From the NCBI RefSeq assembly GCF_021729845.1, contig NZ_CP063397.1:262001-326000 (forward strand): 64,000 nt of DNA, written 5' to 3'. Below, in pieces: positions 54,473 through 64,000 of the stretch. A program made the position numbers and the translations under genes. Below the pieces are notes generated by a model. It did no database searches, had not been told where the DNA came from, and worked only from the letters and a program-made list of their open reading frames with translations. Origin of the DNA: Rhizobium sp. SL42. Its GTDB lineage: Bacteria; Pseudomonadota; Alphaproteobacteria; Rhizobiales; Rhizobiaceae. Positions within the stretch are counted from its first letter, which is position 1, and every line of letters begins with the position of its first letter.

Positions 54473-55408
54473 TCAGGTCAATGCAGCTGTTTCGTCGGTC
54501 GATAGAAAAAATCTATCGAAGGCCTGCGCGGCGACCAGCAATCGGGCTTCGTGCAGCAGTCCAGACACCAGCGGCGTATGCGGCTCGCGATGCGTCGCGA
54601 CGAGCCCGACCAGATGTTGGGCATCCGGGTCGGTGATCGGGATCATCCGGATCGCCTCCGTGAAACCGAAGGATTCGGCCACGTTGCGTGGCATGATCGA
54701 AGCCAATTTTCCGGTGCGGATATGAGAGAAGAGCACGATCATCGAGTTGGATTCGAGCGTCGGCTTCGGGGTCACGCCCGCCTCGGCCATATGCTGGTTG
54801 ATGATCCGCCGGTTCTGCATGTCCGCGGTCAGCAGACAAAGCCGAAGATCGGCCACTTCGCTCCAGGACACCGTGTCCCGATCGGCAAGCGGCGTTCCGG
54901 CAGCGGTAATCAGATGATAACGCTCGGAGTAAAGCGGCACGCTCGTAACCCGCCCTAGGGGCTCATTGTCGAGATAGGTAATGCCGGCATCGATCTCGAG
55001 ATTTTCAAGCAGGCTGAGCACCTGCAGTGACGTGCGCGACAGCACGGAGAAGGTGACATTGGGATGCCGCTGCTGAAAGGGTTCCGTCAACCGCTGCACC
55101 ATTGCCAGGGCTGTCGGAATGACCGCCAAGCGGATATGTCCGGCAAGGCCATGGCGCGTGGCACGCATTTCCTCGCGCAGGGTGCGCGCGTCGCCGACGA
55201 TTCGTCGCGCCCATTCGAGCACCCGCTGCCCCTCCGGCGTCAGACCCTGATAACGTGAACCGCGCTGGACCAGCATCACGCCGAGTTGATCCTCAAGCTG
55301 GCGGATCGCAGCCGACAACGTCGGTTGCGTCACGCCGCATTCTTCGGCTGCCCGTCCGAAATGCTGCTCGCGGGCGAGTGCAATGAAGAATTCAAGCTTG
55401 TCGATCAT
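54473..55408 (-). CDS. LysR-type regulator, likely of the fds operon
   Basis: A 311-residue LysR regulator: N-terminal helix-turn-helix (EFFIALAREQHFGRAAEECGVTQPTLSAAIRQLE) and a periplasmic-binding-type effector domain from about 90. Upstream of and codirectional with fds, so it likely controls it, possibly in response to formate or a related compound (inference). Start at ATG 55408; a GTG at 55411 is one residue earlier. No clear T-N11-A site was pinned down. Confidence 0.85.
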   Translation of the reverse strand: MIDKLEFFIALAREQHFGRAAEECGVTQPTLSAAIRQLEDQLGVMLVQRGSRYQGLTPEGQRVLEWARRIVGDARTLREEMRATRHGLAGHIRLAVIPTALAMVQRLTEPFQQRHPNVTFSVLSRTSLQVLSLLENLEIDAGITYLDNEPLGRVTSVPLYSERYHLITAAGTPLADRDTVSWSEVADLRLCLLTADMQNRRIINQHMAEAGVTPKPTLESNSMIVLFSHIRTGKLASIMPRNVAESFGFTEAIRMIPITDPDAQHLVGLVATHREPHTPLVSGLLHEARLLVAAQAFDRFFLSTDETAALT

Positions 55409-55444
55409 CACGGCGAGCCCCCATCAGGTTTCCATGCCGGGCGC

Positions 55445-55810
55445 TCACGCGATGCCGGCTGCATCGGCGGCGATCACGGCTGGGCCGGGCTCACAATACA
55501 TCTTGTAGAGAACGGAGATCAGGTCGTTAAGCTGCGGGTCTGCGATGCGATAGTAGATCTGGCGCCCGTCGCGGCGTGTCTCGAGAATATTGTCGGCGCG
55601 AAGCCGGGCGAGCTGTTGCGAGACGACGGCTTGCTGAAGCCCGAGCAGCTTTTCGATTTCGCTGACGGTCTTTTCCTCGCGGCTGACCATGCAAAGGATC
55701 AACAGGCGGGTCTCGTGTGACAAGGCCTTGAGCAAGCTGCTCGCTGCGCGCGCCTTCGACCTGAAGTCGGCCAGTTCACCGTTCCCGACTACCTCTGCAT
55801 CCATCGTCAT
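55445..55810 (-). CDS. ArsR-family regulator, BigR/SqrR-like
   Basis: A 121-residue winged-helix repressor. The segment RLLILCMVSREEKTVSEIEKLLG and QQLARLRADNILETRRDGRQIYYRI fits ArsR. Two Cys, one in LLILC and one in YKMYCEPG, match the pair used by BigR/SqrR to sense persulfides and related sulfur oxidants, so a redox-sensing role is likely (inference). The ATG at 55810 follows GGACGAG. A TATAGT hexamer lies upstream. It sits between LysR and lactate dehydrogenase. Confidence 0.75.
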   Translation of the reverse strand: MTMDAEVVGNGELADFRSKARAASSLLKALSHETRLLILCMVSREEKTVSEIEKLLGLQQAVVSQQLARLRADNILETRRDGRQIYYRIADPQLNDLISVLYKMYCEPGPAVIAADAAGIA

Positions 55811-55908
55811 GCTCGTCCACACATTGAAAAATTACTATAGGGCAAATGCTGGCGGATCAAAACCGCAGGACAGCGCAAGGCAAATACCTGGCGGCAGAAG
55901 CCAGCCCA

Positions 55909-56886
<978 letters not shown>

Positions 56887-57030
56887 TCACCGAGTGGCCG
56901 ACACATTCAATCGCATTCCGTCCAACAGAGACGAAAAATGCCACCGCAGAAACAACGTGACGGGCGCGCTCCGTGTCTGCTTATATGGCATGCAAAAATC
57001 CGCCTCAGGCGCAGGAAGACAGGAAACATC

Positions 57031-57927
57031 ATGCGAAAATTGCCGGCGCTTTCGGCCATGAAAGTGTTCGAGGTGGTCGGACAGACCCGCAGCTTTACCC
57101 GCGCGGCAGACCGCCTGAACCTGACCCAGAGCGCCGTCAGCCGCCAGGTTCGCAATCTTGAAGAGCAGCTTGGTGAAACGCTGGTGATCCGCAAGCATCA
57201 TCATCTTGAACTGACACCGTCCGGCGTCGAACTTCTGGCGACGCTGCAGCAGGCCTTCCACAATGTCGAACTGGCCGTGCGCGGCATCATGGAAAAGAGC
57301 AACCAGCGTCGCTTGCGCATCAACGTGCCGCCGACCTTTGCCAAGCGTTGGCTTATGCCGAGATTGGCCAGCCTGCGCGCTTTCATGCCCGACATCGAGA
57401 TCAGCATAACCACCGAGTTGCAGGACAGTCTCGCCGAGCGCAGCATTCTCGATTGCGCCATCCGCTTCGGCGACGGCGAATGGCCGATGCTGAAATCGCA
57501 ACTGCTGATAACGGAACGCCACATCGCCGTCTGCGCGCCGCGCCTGTTGCGCGCAAATCCGACAGGCCAGTCGACCGATCTGTCCAACTTGACATTTCTG
57601 CATGTTCTGGCCTCGGCGGACCAGCGCTACCTGACCTGGCAGCGATGGCTGGATGCCGCCGACCTCAGTCACACCAACATCCGTGGCGGCCTGGAATTCG
57701 ACCTGCTCGACATGGCCGTCGAAGCCGCATGCAATGGTCTTGGCGTCGCTGTCGCCGACCGTTTCATGGTGGAGCCGCTGATCCGATCCGGCCAGCTGAC
57801 GCAGGTCCTGGATGTCGAGGTCGAAGGCCATGAGTCTTATTGGCTGGTCACGCGTGCCGAGCAACCCGAGAGCGCGAATGCATCGGCATTCCGCCAGTGG
57901 TTGACGAAAGAGCTCGGCACGGATTGA
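57031..57927 (+). CDS. LysR-type regulator (GcvA-like)
   Basis: A 298-residue LysR protein: helix-turn-helix in FTRAADRLNLTQSAVSRQVRNLE and a substrate-binding domain with IRFGDGEWP and CNGLGVAVADRFMVE. Closest in style to GcvA/AmpR-type regulators, but this is general. ATG at 57031 (MRKLPALSAMKVFEV) has AGGAAA; the frame opens far upstream to 56701, crossing the divergent gene, and is rejected. Likely controls the genes that follow. Confidence 0.85.
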   Translation: MRKLPALSAMKVFEVVGQTRSFTRAADRLNLTQSAVSRQVRNLEEQLGETLVIRKHHHLELTPSGVELLATLQQAFHNVELAVRGIMEKSNQRRLRINVPPTFAKRWLMPRLASLRAFMPDIEISITTELQDSLAERSILDCAIRFGDGEWPMLKSQLLITERHIAVCAPRLLRANPTGQSTDLSNLTFLHVLASADQRYLTWQRWLDAADLSHTNIRGGLEFDLLDMAVEAACNGLGVAVADRFMVEPLIRSGQLTQVLDVEVEGHESYWLVTRAEQPESANASAFRQWLTKELGTD

Positions 57928-57929
57928 AA

Positions 57930-57946
57930 CATTCCATTTTGGAATG
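57930..57946. promoter_or_regulatory. Perfect inverted repeat upstream of the aldehyde dehydrogenase gene
   Basis: CATTCCA (57930-57936) and TGGAATG (57940-57946) form a 7-bp palindrome with a 3-base centre, just after the LysR stop and about 80 bases before the next start. It may be a regulator site, or a weak terminator. Confidence 0.5.
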
Positions 57947-58024
57947 ATCGGCCCGAAAATAACTCGCTTGCGAAGCCGGCGTCCGCGGCCCCTACTTGTC
58001 GGGATTTTTCCGCAGGAGGTGGCC

Positions 58025-59449
58025 ATGACAGAGTATCGCAATTTCATTGGTGGCCGTTTCATCGAATCCGAAACCCGCGCGACGATAGAGGTTCGCAATC
58101 CGGCCACTGGCGATGTTTTCGCCTCGGTTCCTGCCGCAACCGAAGCGGATGTCATCGCCGCAGTCAGTCACGCCGCCGAAGCACAGAAAAGCTGGGCCAA
58201 ACTGCCCGCGATCGAGCGCGGCAATGCCATGCGCCGGCTCGCGGATGTAATCGAGCGCAACGCAGCGAAAATCGGCGAAGCGCTTGCCCGCGAGAGCGGC
58301 AAGAGCCTCGCCGATGCGACCGCCGAAGCAATCTATGGCGTCGAGCTGATGCGCTACCATGCCGAATGGGCGCGCCGCATCGAGGGTGAAGTGATCGAGA
58401 GCGACACGCCGGATGAGACGCTGATGCTGAAGCGTGCGCCGATCGGCGTAGTCGCCTGCCTGATCCCCTTCAATTTCCCGATCTACACGCTCGTGCGCAA
58501 GATTGCCCCGGCGCTGATCACCGGCAATGCCGTGGTCGTGCGCCCGAGCAACAACACGCCGACATCCGCCTTCGTTTTTGCCCAGGCATTGCTTGATGCC
58601 GAATTGCCGGCCGGGCTCGTCAACATCATGACCATGAGCCACGACGTTGCGGAGGTGATGTGCACACGGCCACAGATCGGCATGATCACGCTGACGGGCA
58701 GCGTCGTCGCCGGCCAGACCGTGTTGAAATACTGCAAGACGAATATCGCCAAGCCATCGCTGGAACTCGGCGGCAAGACGCCGGTGATCGTCGAGCCCGA
58801 TGCCGACCTGGATGCGGTGACCCGCATGGTGCTGGCGGCCAAGACCGCCCATTGCGGCCAGGTCTGCACCTCCGTCGAACGTCTGTATGTGTATCAGTCA
58901 GTGCACGAGGATCTGCTTGTCAGATTGCGCATCGCATTCCATGAGCGCCGGTATGGCGATCGCGGTAAAAGCCCGGATGCGATGGGACCGCTTGCCAATG
59001 CGGCTGCCCGCCTGCGCGTCCATCACATGGTCGAGCGGGCAAGAGCGGACGGCGCGATCATCGAGACGGGCGGCTTCGTACCCGCCGGTGAGGGTTATTT
59101 CTATCCGCCGACCCTGCTCTCCCATTGTCGCCACGACATGGAAATCGTTCGGGAGGAGGTCTTCGGCCCGGTTCTCGCCGTCATTCCCTATGACGAATTC
59201 GATGACGCCCTTGCCATGGCCAGCGATCACCAGTTCGGCCTCGCCTCGGTGCTGTTTTCGGAAAACTATCGCAAGGTAATGAAGGCCGCGAACGAGATCG
59301 AGGCCGGCGAGCTCTACATCAACCGCTTCCCCGCCGATCCCTACCAGGGCTACCACGCAGGCTGGAAACGATCGGGCCTCGGCGGCGACGATGGCAAGCA
59401 CGGCATGCTGGAATTCACCCAGACACGCCTCGTGATCCTGAAACACTAG
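58025..59449 (+). CDS. AldA-like NAD-dependent aldehyde dehydrogenase
   Basis: A 474-residue aldehyde dehydrogenase. The catalytic Glu is in LELGGK and the nucleophile Cys in GQVC (about residue 283); the segment EGEVIESDTPDE and the C-terminal YQGYHAGWKRSGLGGDDGKHG match E. coli AldA (lactaldehyde/glycolaldehyde dehydrogenase). The substrate is likely a small hydroxyaldehyde or lactaldehyde. ATG at 58025 with a strong CAGGAGG. First gene after the LysR regulator. Confidence 0.85.
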   Translation: MTEYRNFIGGRFIESETRATIEVRNPATGDVFASVPAATEADVIAAVSHAAEAQKSWAKLPAIERGNAMRRLADVIERNAAKIGEALARESGKSLADATAEAIYGVELMRYHAEWARRIEGEVIESDTPDETLMLKRAPIGVVACLIPFNFPIYTLVRKIAPALITGNAVVVRPSNNTPTSAFVFAQALLDAELPAGLVNIMTMSHDVAEVMCTRPQIGMITLTGSVVAGQTVLKYCKTNIAKPSLELGGKTPVIVEPDADLDAVTRMVLAAKTAHCGQVCTSVERLYVYQSVHEDLLVRLRIAFHERRYGDRGKSPDAMGPLANAAARLRVHHMVERARADGAIIETGGFVPAGEGYFYPPTLLSHCRHDMEIVREEVFGPVLAVIPYDEFDDALAMASDHQFGLASVLFSENYRKVMKAANEIEAGELYINRFPADPYQGYHAGWKRSGLGGDDGKHGMLEFTQTRLVILKH

Positions 59450-59516
59450 GCGAGACCCACAAGCACAGCACCTCGACCACCGCCCACTGCCAACATCGAA
59501 GCCCCCGGGAACACCC

Positions 59517-60734
59517 ATGAAAATTGCGTCGCTGAACACCTATGTCGTCGCCGTCCCCCCGCCGCATGTCGGCGGCATGTACTGGATCTTTGTCGAACTG
59601 GAAACGGCCTGCGGCATCAAGGGCATTGGTGAAATCTACGCGACCGCGTTCCATCCTTCCGCCCTGGTTCCTTTGATCGGCGACGTCTTCCAGCGGTATC
59701 TGGAAGGCCATGACCCACACCGGATCGAGCGCTTCTGGCGCGCCGCCTATTCGAGCGGCTTCACCCAGCGGCCCGATCCGACGATGATGGGGATCGTTTC
59801 CGGCCTCGAAATCGCCTGCTGGGACATCATCGGCAAGGCCGCCGGTCGCCCGGTTGCCGATCTGCTCGGCGGCACGGTGCACGAAAAGCTGCGCGCCTAT
59901 ACCTATATCTATCCGAAGAACGCGGCTGGCGATTACGACTACAACGATATTGACCTTGCCGCCGAAGAGGCGGTCCGCATGGTCGAAATGGGCTTTACCG
60001 CGCTGAAATTCGATCCGGCCGGCCCCTATACCGACTATTCCGGCCACCAGCTCTCGCTCGGCGTCATGGATCGCTGCGAACAGTTCTGCGCGCGGATCCG
60101 CGAGGCTGTCGGCAGCCGCGCCGACATTCTGTTCGGCACCCATGGCCAAATGGTACCGTCTTCGGCAATCCGATTGGCAAAGCGGCTCGAGAAATACGAT
60201 CCGATGTGGTTCGAAGAACCTGTGCCCCCCGGACAGGAAGCCGCCATGGCGGAAGTGGCCCGCGCCACCTCGATCCCGGTCTCGACCGGGGAACGGCTGA
60301 CGACCAAGTATGAATTCCAGCGTGTGCTGCAACTGGGTGCCGCCTCCATCCTGCAGATGAATGTCGCGCGCGTCGGCGGCCTGCTGGAAGCGAAGAAGAT
60401 CGCCGGCATGGCCGAGTCCTTTTATGCCCAGATCGCGCCGCATCTCTACAACGGTCCCGTCGGGGCTGCCGCTTCGATCCAGCTGTCCGCAGCGAGCCCG
60501 AACTTTCTCATCCACGAGGCGATCATGGACTTCGGCGGCTTCCATGCCGAGGTGCTTAAGACGAAGCTGGCCTTTGACGACGGATACCTGATTCCATCGC
60601 GCGAGCCGGGCCTCGGCATCGAACTCGATCTGGACGTGGTGAAACGGCATTCACCCTATGACGGCAATCGCCTGCACCTGCAGATGGCGGCAGAACCAGC
60701 CGACGTCAAAGCCTTCGCTCCGGCCAAGGGCTGA
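59517..60734 (+). CDS. Enolase-superfamily protein (mandelate racemase/muconate lactonizing type)
   Basis: A 405-residue protein with the N-terminal capping domain and a C-terminal TIM barrel. Visible metal ligands are Glu in WFEEPV and Glu in VSTGERL; the active-site His is in IAPHLYNGP. The usual first ligand Asp before HG is replaced: the motif reads LFGTHGQ, where D-galactonate dehydratase-type members have VDFHG. It is probably an acid-sugar dehydratase or related enzyme. ATG at 59517; 67 bases after the aldehyde dehydrogenase. Confidence 0.75.
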   Translation: MKIASLNTYVVAVPPPHVGGMYWIFVELETACGIKGIGEIYATAFHPSALVPLIGDVFQRYLEGHDPHRIERFWRAAYSSGFTQRPDPTMMGIVSGLEIACWDIIGKAAGRPVADLLGGTVHEKLRAYTYIYPKNAAGDYDYNDIDLAAEEAVRMVEMGFTALKFDPAGPYTDYSGHQLSLGVMDRCEQFCARIREAVGSRADILFGTHGQMVPSSAIRLAKRLEKYDPMWFEEPVPPGQEAAMAEVARATSIPVSTGERLTTKYEFQRVLQLGAASILQMNVARVGGLLEAKKIAGMAESFYAQIAPHLYNGPVGAAASIQLSAASPNFLIHEAIMDFGGFHAEVLKTKLAFDDGYLIPSREPGLGIELDLDVVKRHSPYDGNRLHLQMAAEPADVKAFAPAKG

Positions 60735-60743
60735 GCAGCGGTC

Positions 60744-62357
60744 ATGATCTACGATTTTGTCATTGTCGGCGCCGGCTCCGCCGGCTGCATCCTTGCCAGC
60801 CGGCTCAGCGAAAACGGACGCTACAGTGTGCTTCTCATCGAGGCCGGCGGCAAGGATGACAGCTTCTGGTTCAAGATCCCGGTGGGCTATGCCAAGAGCT
60901 ACTACAATCCCAAGGTCAACTGGATGTATTCGACGGAGCCGGAGGCGGCACTGGCTGACCGGCGGATCTACGTACCGCGCGGCAAGGTCCAGGGCGGGTC
61001 CGGTTCCATCAACGCCATGGTCTATGTCCGCGGCGCAAATGCCGATTTCGACGACTGGGCGGCGGCAGGCAATCCCGGCTGGGCCGCGACTGACGTGCTC
61101 CCCTATTTCAAGGCGCTGGAAACGCATCGCCACGGCGCATCCGACTACCACGGCGACCGGGGCCCCATCCATGTCACGCCGATGCGCGGCGGTACCCATG
61201 CCGTCAGCGATGCGTTTCTGGAGGCCTGCGGCGAACTCGGCCTGCCCGCCAATGACGATTTCAACGGCCGCGACATCGAGGGCGCCGGCGTTTATGACAT
61301 CAACACCCGCAATGGCCAGAGATCGCATTCCAGCGCAGAATATCTGCGACCGGCGCTGAAGCGGCCCAATCTGGCAATCGAGCGGCATGCGGTCGCCCAG
61401 CGGTTGATCCTGTCAGAGGACGGGCGTGCGCAAGCCGTCGAAGTTCGCCAGAACGGCGCCATCAAGCGGTTCAACGCACGGCGCGAAGTCATCCTCGCGG
61501 CTGGTGCGGTCGATACGCCAAAGCTGATGCAGCTTTCGGGCATTGGCGACGGGGCGCATCTCTTTTCGCAAGGCATCAAGACACGTCGACATCTGCCGGC
61601 TATCGGTTCGAACCTGCAGGACCATCTCTGCGCCAGTTTCTATTATCGCGCCAATTGTCCGACATTGAACGGCACATTTGCCAGCCTGTTCGGCCAGGCC
61701 GCACTCGGCCTGCAGTATCTCCTGACCCGAAGCGGGCCGTTTGCGATGAGCGTCAACCAGGCGGGCGGCTTCTTTCGCGGCGGACCGGACGAAACCCGGC
61801 CCAACATCCAGCTGTATTTCAACCCGCTGTCCTATCGCATTCCTGCCAATCCCGGAGCCGGACTGACGCCGGAGCCCTATCCCGGCTTCCTGATCGCCTT
61901 CAATTCCTGCCGGCCCACCAGCCGAGGCACAATCACCATCGGTTCGCCGGACGCTGATGCGCCGCCGCTGATCAGGCCCAACTATCTCTCCACCGAACGG
62001 GATGTTGCGGAAGTCATTCAGGGTAGCCGGCTGGTCAGGCGCATTGCGTCTGCGCCAGCGCTGGCTGCGCTGATCGAAGAGGAGATTTCGCCGTCGCAGT
62101 CAGCCGACACCGATGAAAGCCTGCTCGACTATTTTCGCCAGAACAGCGGCTCGATTTATCATCTCTGCGGCAGCTGCGCGATGGGGCCGGACGACCGGAC
62201 GGCTGTCGTGGACTCAAGGCTGCGTGTCCACGGCATACCGGGCCTCAGGATCGTCGATGCCTCGATTTTTCCCAATGTCACCGCTGGCAATATCAACGCA
62301 CCGACGATGATGGTTGCCGAAAAGGGCGCTGCGATGATCCTCGAGGATGCGCGGTAA
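60744..62357 (+). CDS. GMC-family FAD oxidoreductase
   Basis: A 537-residue flavoprotein of the glucose-methanol-choline family. ADP-binding motif DFVIVGAGSAGCILASRLS at the N-terminus, GGSGSINAMVYVRG (about 86-100), catalytic His in SIYHLCGSCAMG and Asn/Glu in NINAPTMMVAEKGA. It oxidises an alcohol, perhaps a polyol or sugar, to an aldehyde or ketone; substrate unknown. Nine bases after the enolase-superfamily gene, so cotranscribed. Confidence 0.85.
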   Translation: MIYDFVIVGAGSAGCILASRLSENGRYSVLLIEAGGKDDSFWFKIPVGYAKSYYNPKVNWMYSTEPEAALADRRIYVPRGKVQGGSGSINAMVYVRGANADFDDWAAAGNPGWAATDVLPYFKALETHRHGASDYHGDRGPIHVTPMRGGTHAVSDAFLEACGELGLPANDDFNGRDIEGAGVYDINTRNGQRSHSSAEYLRPALKRPNLAIERHAVAQRLILSEDGRAQAVEVRQNGAIKRFNARREVILAAGAVDTPKLMQLSGIGDGAHLFSQGIKTRRHLPAIGSNLQDHLCASFYYRANCPTLNGTFASLFGQAALGLQYLLTRSGPFAMSVNQAGGFFRGGPDETRPNIQLYFNPLSYRIPANPGAGLTPEPYPGFLIAFNSCRPTSRGTITIGSPDADAPPLIRPNYLSTERDVAEVIQGSRLVRRIASAPALAALIEEEISPSQSADTDESLLDYFRQNSGSIYHLCGSCAMGPDDRTAVVDSRLRVHGIPGLRIVDASIFPNVTAGNINAPTMMVAEKGAAMILEDAR

Positions 62358-62379
62358 GATCACGGATCTGACCAAAGAA

Positions 62380-62409
62380 AAAGCCGAGTGTCTCGCGACG
62401 CTCGGCTTT
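62380..62409 (-). terminator. Terminator of the atp operon
   Basis: AAAGCCGAG (62380-62388) and CTCGGCTTT (62401-62409) form a 9-bp stem. On the minus strand it is followed by TTTTTCTTT, so it mainly ends transcription after atpC and can also serve the GMC gene. Confidence 0.75.
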
Positions 62410-62469
62410 CATCATTCATTTCCTGGCAATTGGTCTGGAGGGCCGCGATTCGCCCTCGGCCTCAGCCTT

Positions 62470-62877
62470 TCAGGCGGCGACCAGAACACCGTTCAGGTTG
62501 GTCAGTTCGCCGAGGTAATGCTCGAGGCGGCTGCGATGTTCGTGATGGTCAACCGAATCCAGCTCCTTGCGGGCTTCATCGATACGCTTGCTCAGCGTGT
62601 CCGGAGTGACTTCGGCAAGCGGAACGGCAGATTCGGCCAGCAGCGTGCAGCCTGTCGGCAAAACGTCTGCAAAGCCGCCGAAGACCACATACTTGGTCAC
62701 CTGACCCGAAGCGAGCTTCACGGTGACGACGCCCGGCTTGATCGTGGTCATCGTCGGGGCATGGTTCGCCATGACGGTCATTTCGCCTTCGGTAGCCGGG
62801 ATCACGACTTCGCTGACCATCTCGGACAACAAAAGGCGCTCGGGCGAAACGAGTTCAAAACTGAAATTGTCGGCCAT
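62470..62877 (-). CDS. atpC: ATP synthase epsilon subunit
   Basis: A 135-residue F1 central stalk subunit: N-terminal beta-sandwich (FELVSPERLLLSEMVSEVVIPATEGEMTVM) and a C-terminal helical pair. It couples rotation to ATP synthesis and regulates F1 ATPase. Normal alphaproteobacterial length. Follows atpD by 67 bases and ends at a terminator, so it is the last gene of the operon. Confidence 0.97.
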   Translation of the reverse strand: MADNFSFELVSPERLLLSEMVSEVVIPATEGEMTVMANHAPTMTTIKPGVVTVKLASGQVTKYVVFGGFADVLPTGCTLLAESAVPLAEVTPDTLSKRIDEARKELDSVDHHEHRSRLEHYLGELTNLNGVLVAA

Positions 62878-62944
62878 GGTCGTTCACTTCTCTGATGGAA
62901 AGAGGCACGGCACGCGGGATGACCCGCGCGCCGTTGATCCTAAC

Positions 62945-64000
<1,056 letters not shown>

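Overview
The window is a compact stretch of chromosome from an alphaproteobacterium, most likely Rhizobiaceae (Rhizobium/Agrobacterium/Neorhizobium group). Pointers are GC-rich codon use, a C4-type 5-aminolevulinate synthase (hemA), cobaltochelatase cobS-cobT, TamA-TamB, an NAD-linked fds formate dehydrogenase operon, EcfG/NepR-type general stress response genes with GGAAC-N16-CGTT promoters, and a rhizobial intergenic palindrome. The species cannot be named from sequence alone. Both edges cut genes: a DUF2125 protein on the left and atpD on the right.

Layout. 0-9.6 kb: DUF2125 tail, tyrC-hisC, a methyltransferase divergent from gloB, a cupin gene, lysoplasmalogenase, a YddG-like exporter, a DUF3108 protein, rpmB, and a queuosine-precursor transporter preceded by a candidate preQ1-I riboswitch. 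9.6-18.5 kb: J-domain protein-cobS-cobT-lipoprotein, bolA, an aroK-aroB-CorC-like operon, a small membrane protein, xerD, accA. 18.5-24.2 kb: L,D-transpeptidase, tusA, CobW-family metal chaperone, D,D-carboxypeptidase, M20 amidohydrolase, tRNA-Arg(CCU). 24.2-29.3 kb: a small-gene island with a NepR-like protein, unknown proteins, an EcfG-type sigma factor, a DUF892 ferritin-like protein and a P1B ATPase; it holds three EcfG-type promoter motifs and several long hairpins. 29.4-37.6 kb: dxr, a serine hydrolase, hemA with an Fnr/FixK-type box, a coxS-coxL-coxM-type molybdenum hydroxylase operon, a glycine-zipper lipoprotein. 37.7-47.9 kb: tamA-tamB, an Lrp regulator divergent from arginase, a soluble PAS-PAS chemoreceptor coupled to cheW. 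48-55.8 kb: the fds operon (fdsG, fdsB, a DUF4287 gene, fdsA, fdhD, fdsD) behind a LysR gene, then an ArsR/BigR-like regulator. 55.9-62.4 kb: lactate dehydrogenase divergent from a LysR gene, then an AldA-like aldehyde dehydrogenase, an enolase-superfamily protein and a GMC oxidoreductase, which look like a small catabolic cluster. 62.4-64 kb: atpC and partial atpD.

Most of the window is ordinary core genome. The least explained parts are the 24.2-27.4 kb stress-response island with structured noncoding DNA on both sides of the sigma factor, the riboswitch that appears to use the start codon as a pseudoknot strand, the DUF4287 gene inside the formate dehydrogenase operon, and the uncharacterised cluster at 57-62.4 kb. 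Family assignments rest on motifs and remembered family features; no database search was possible.
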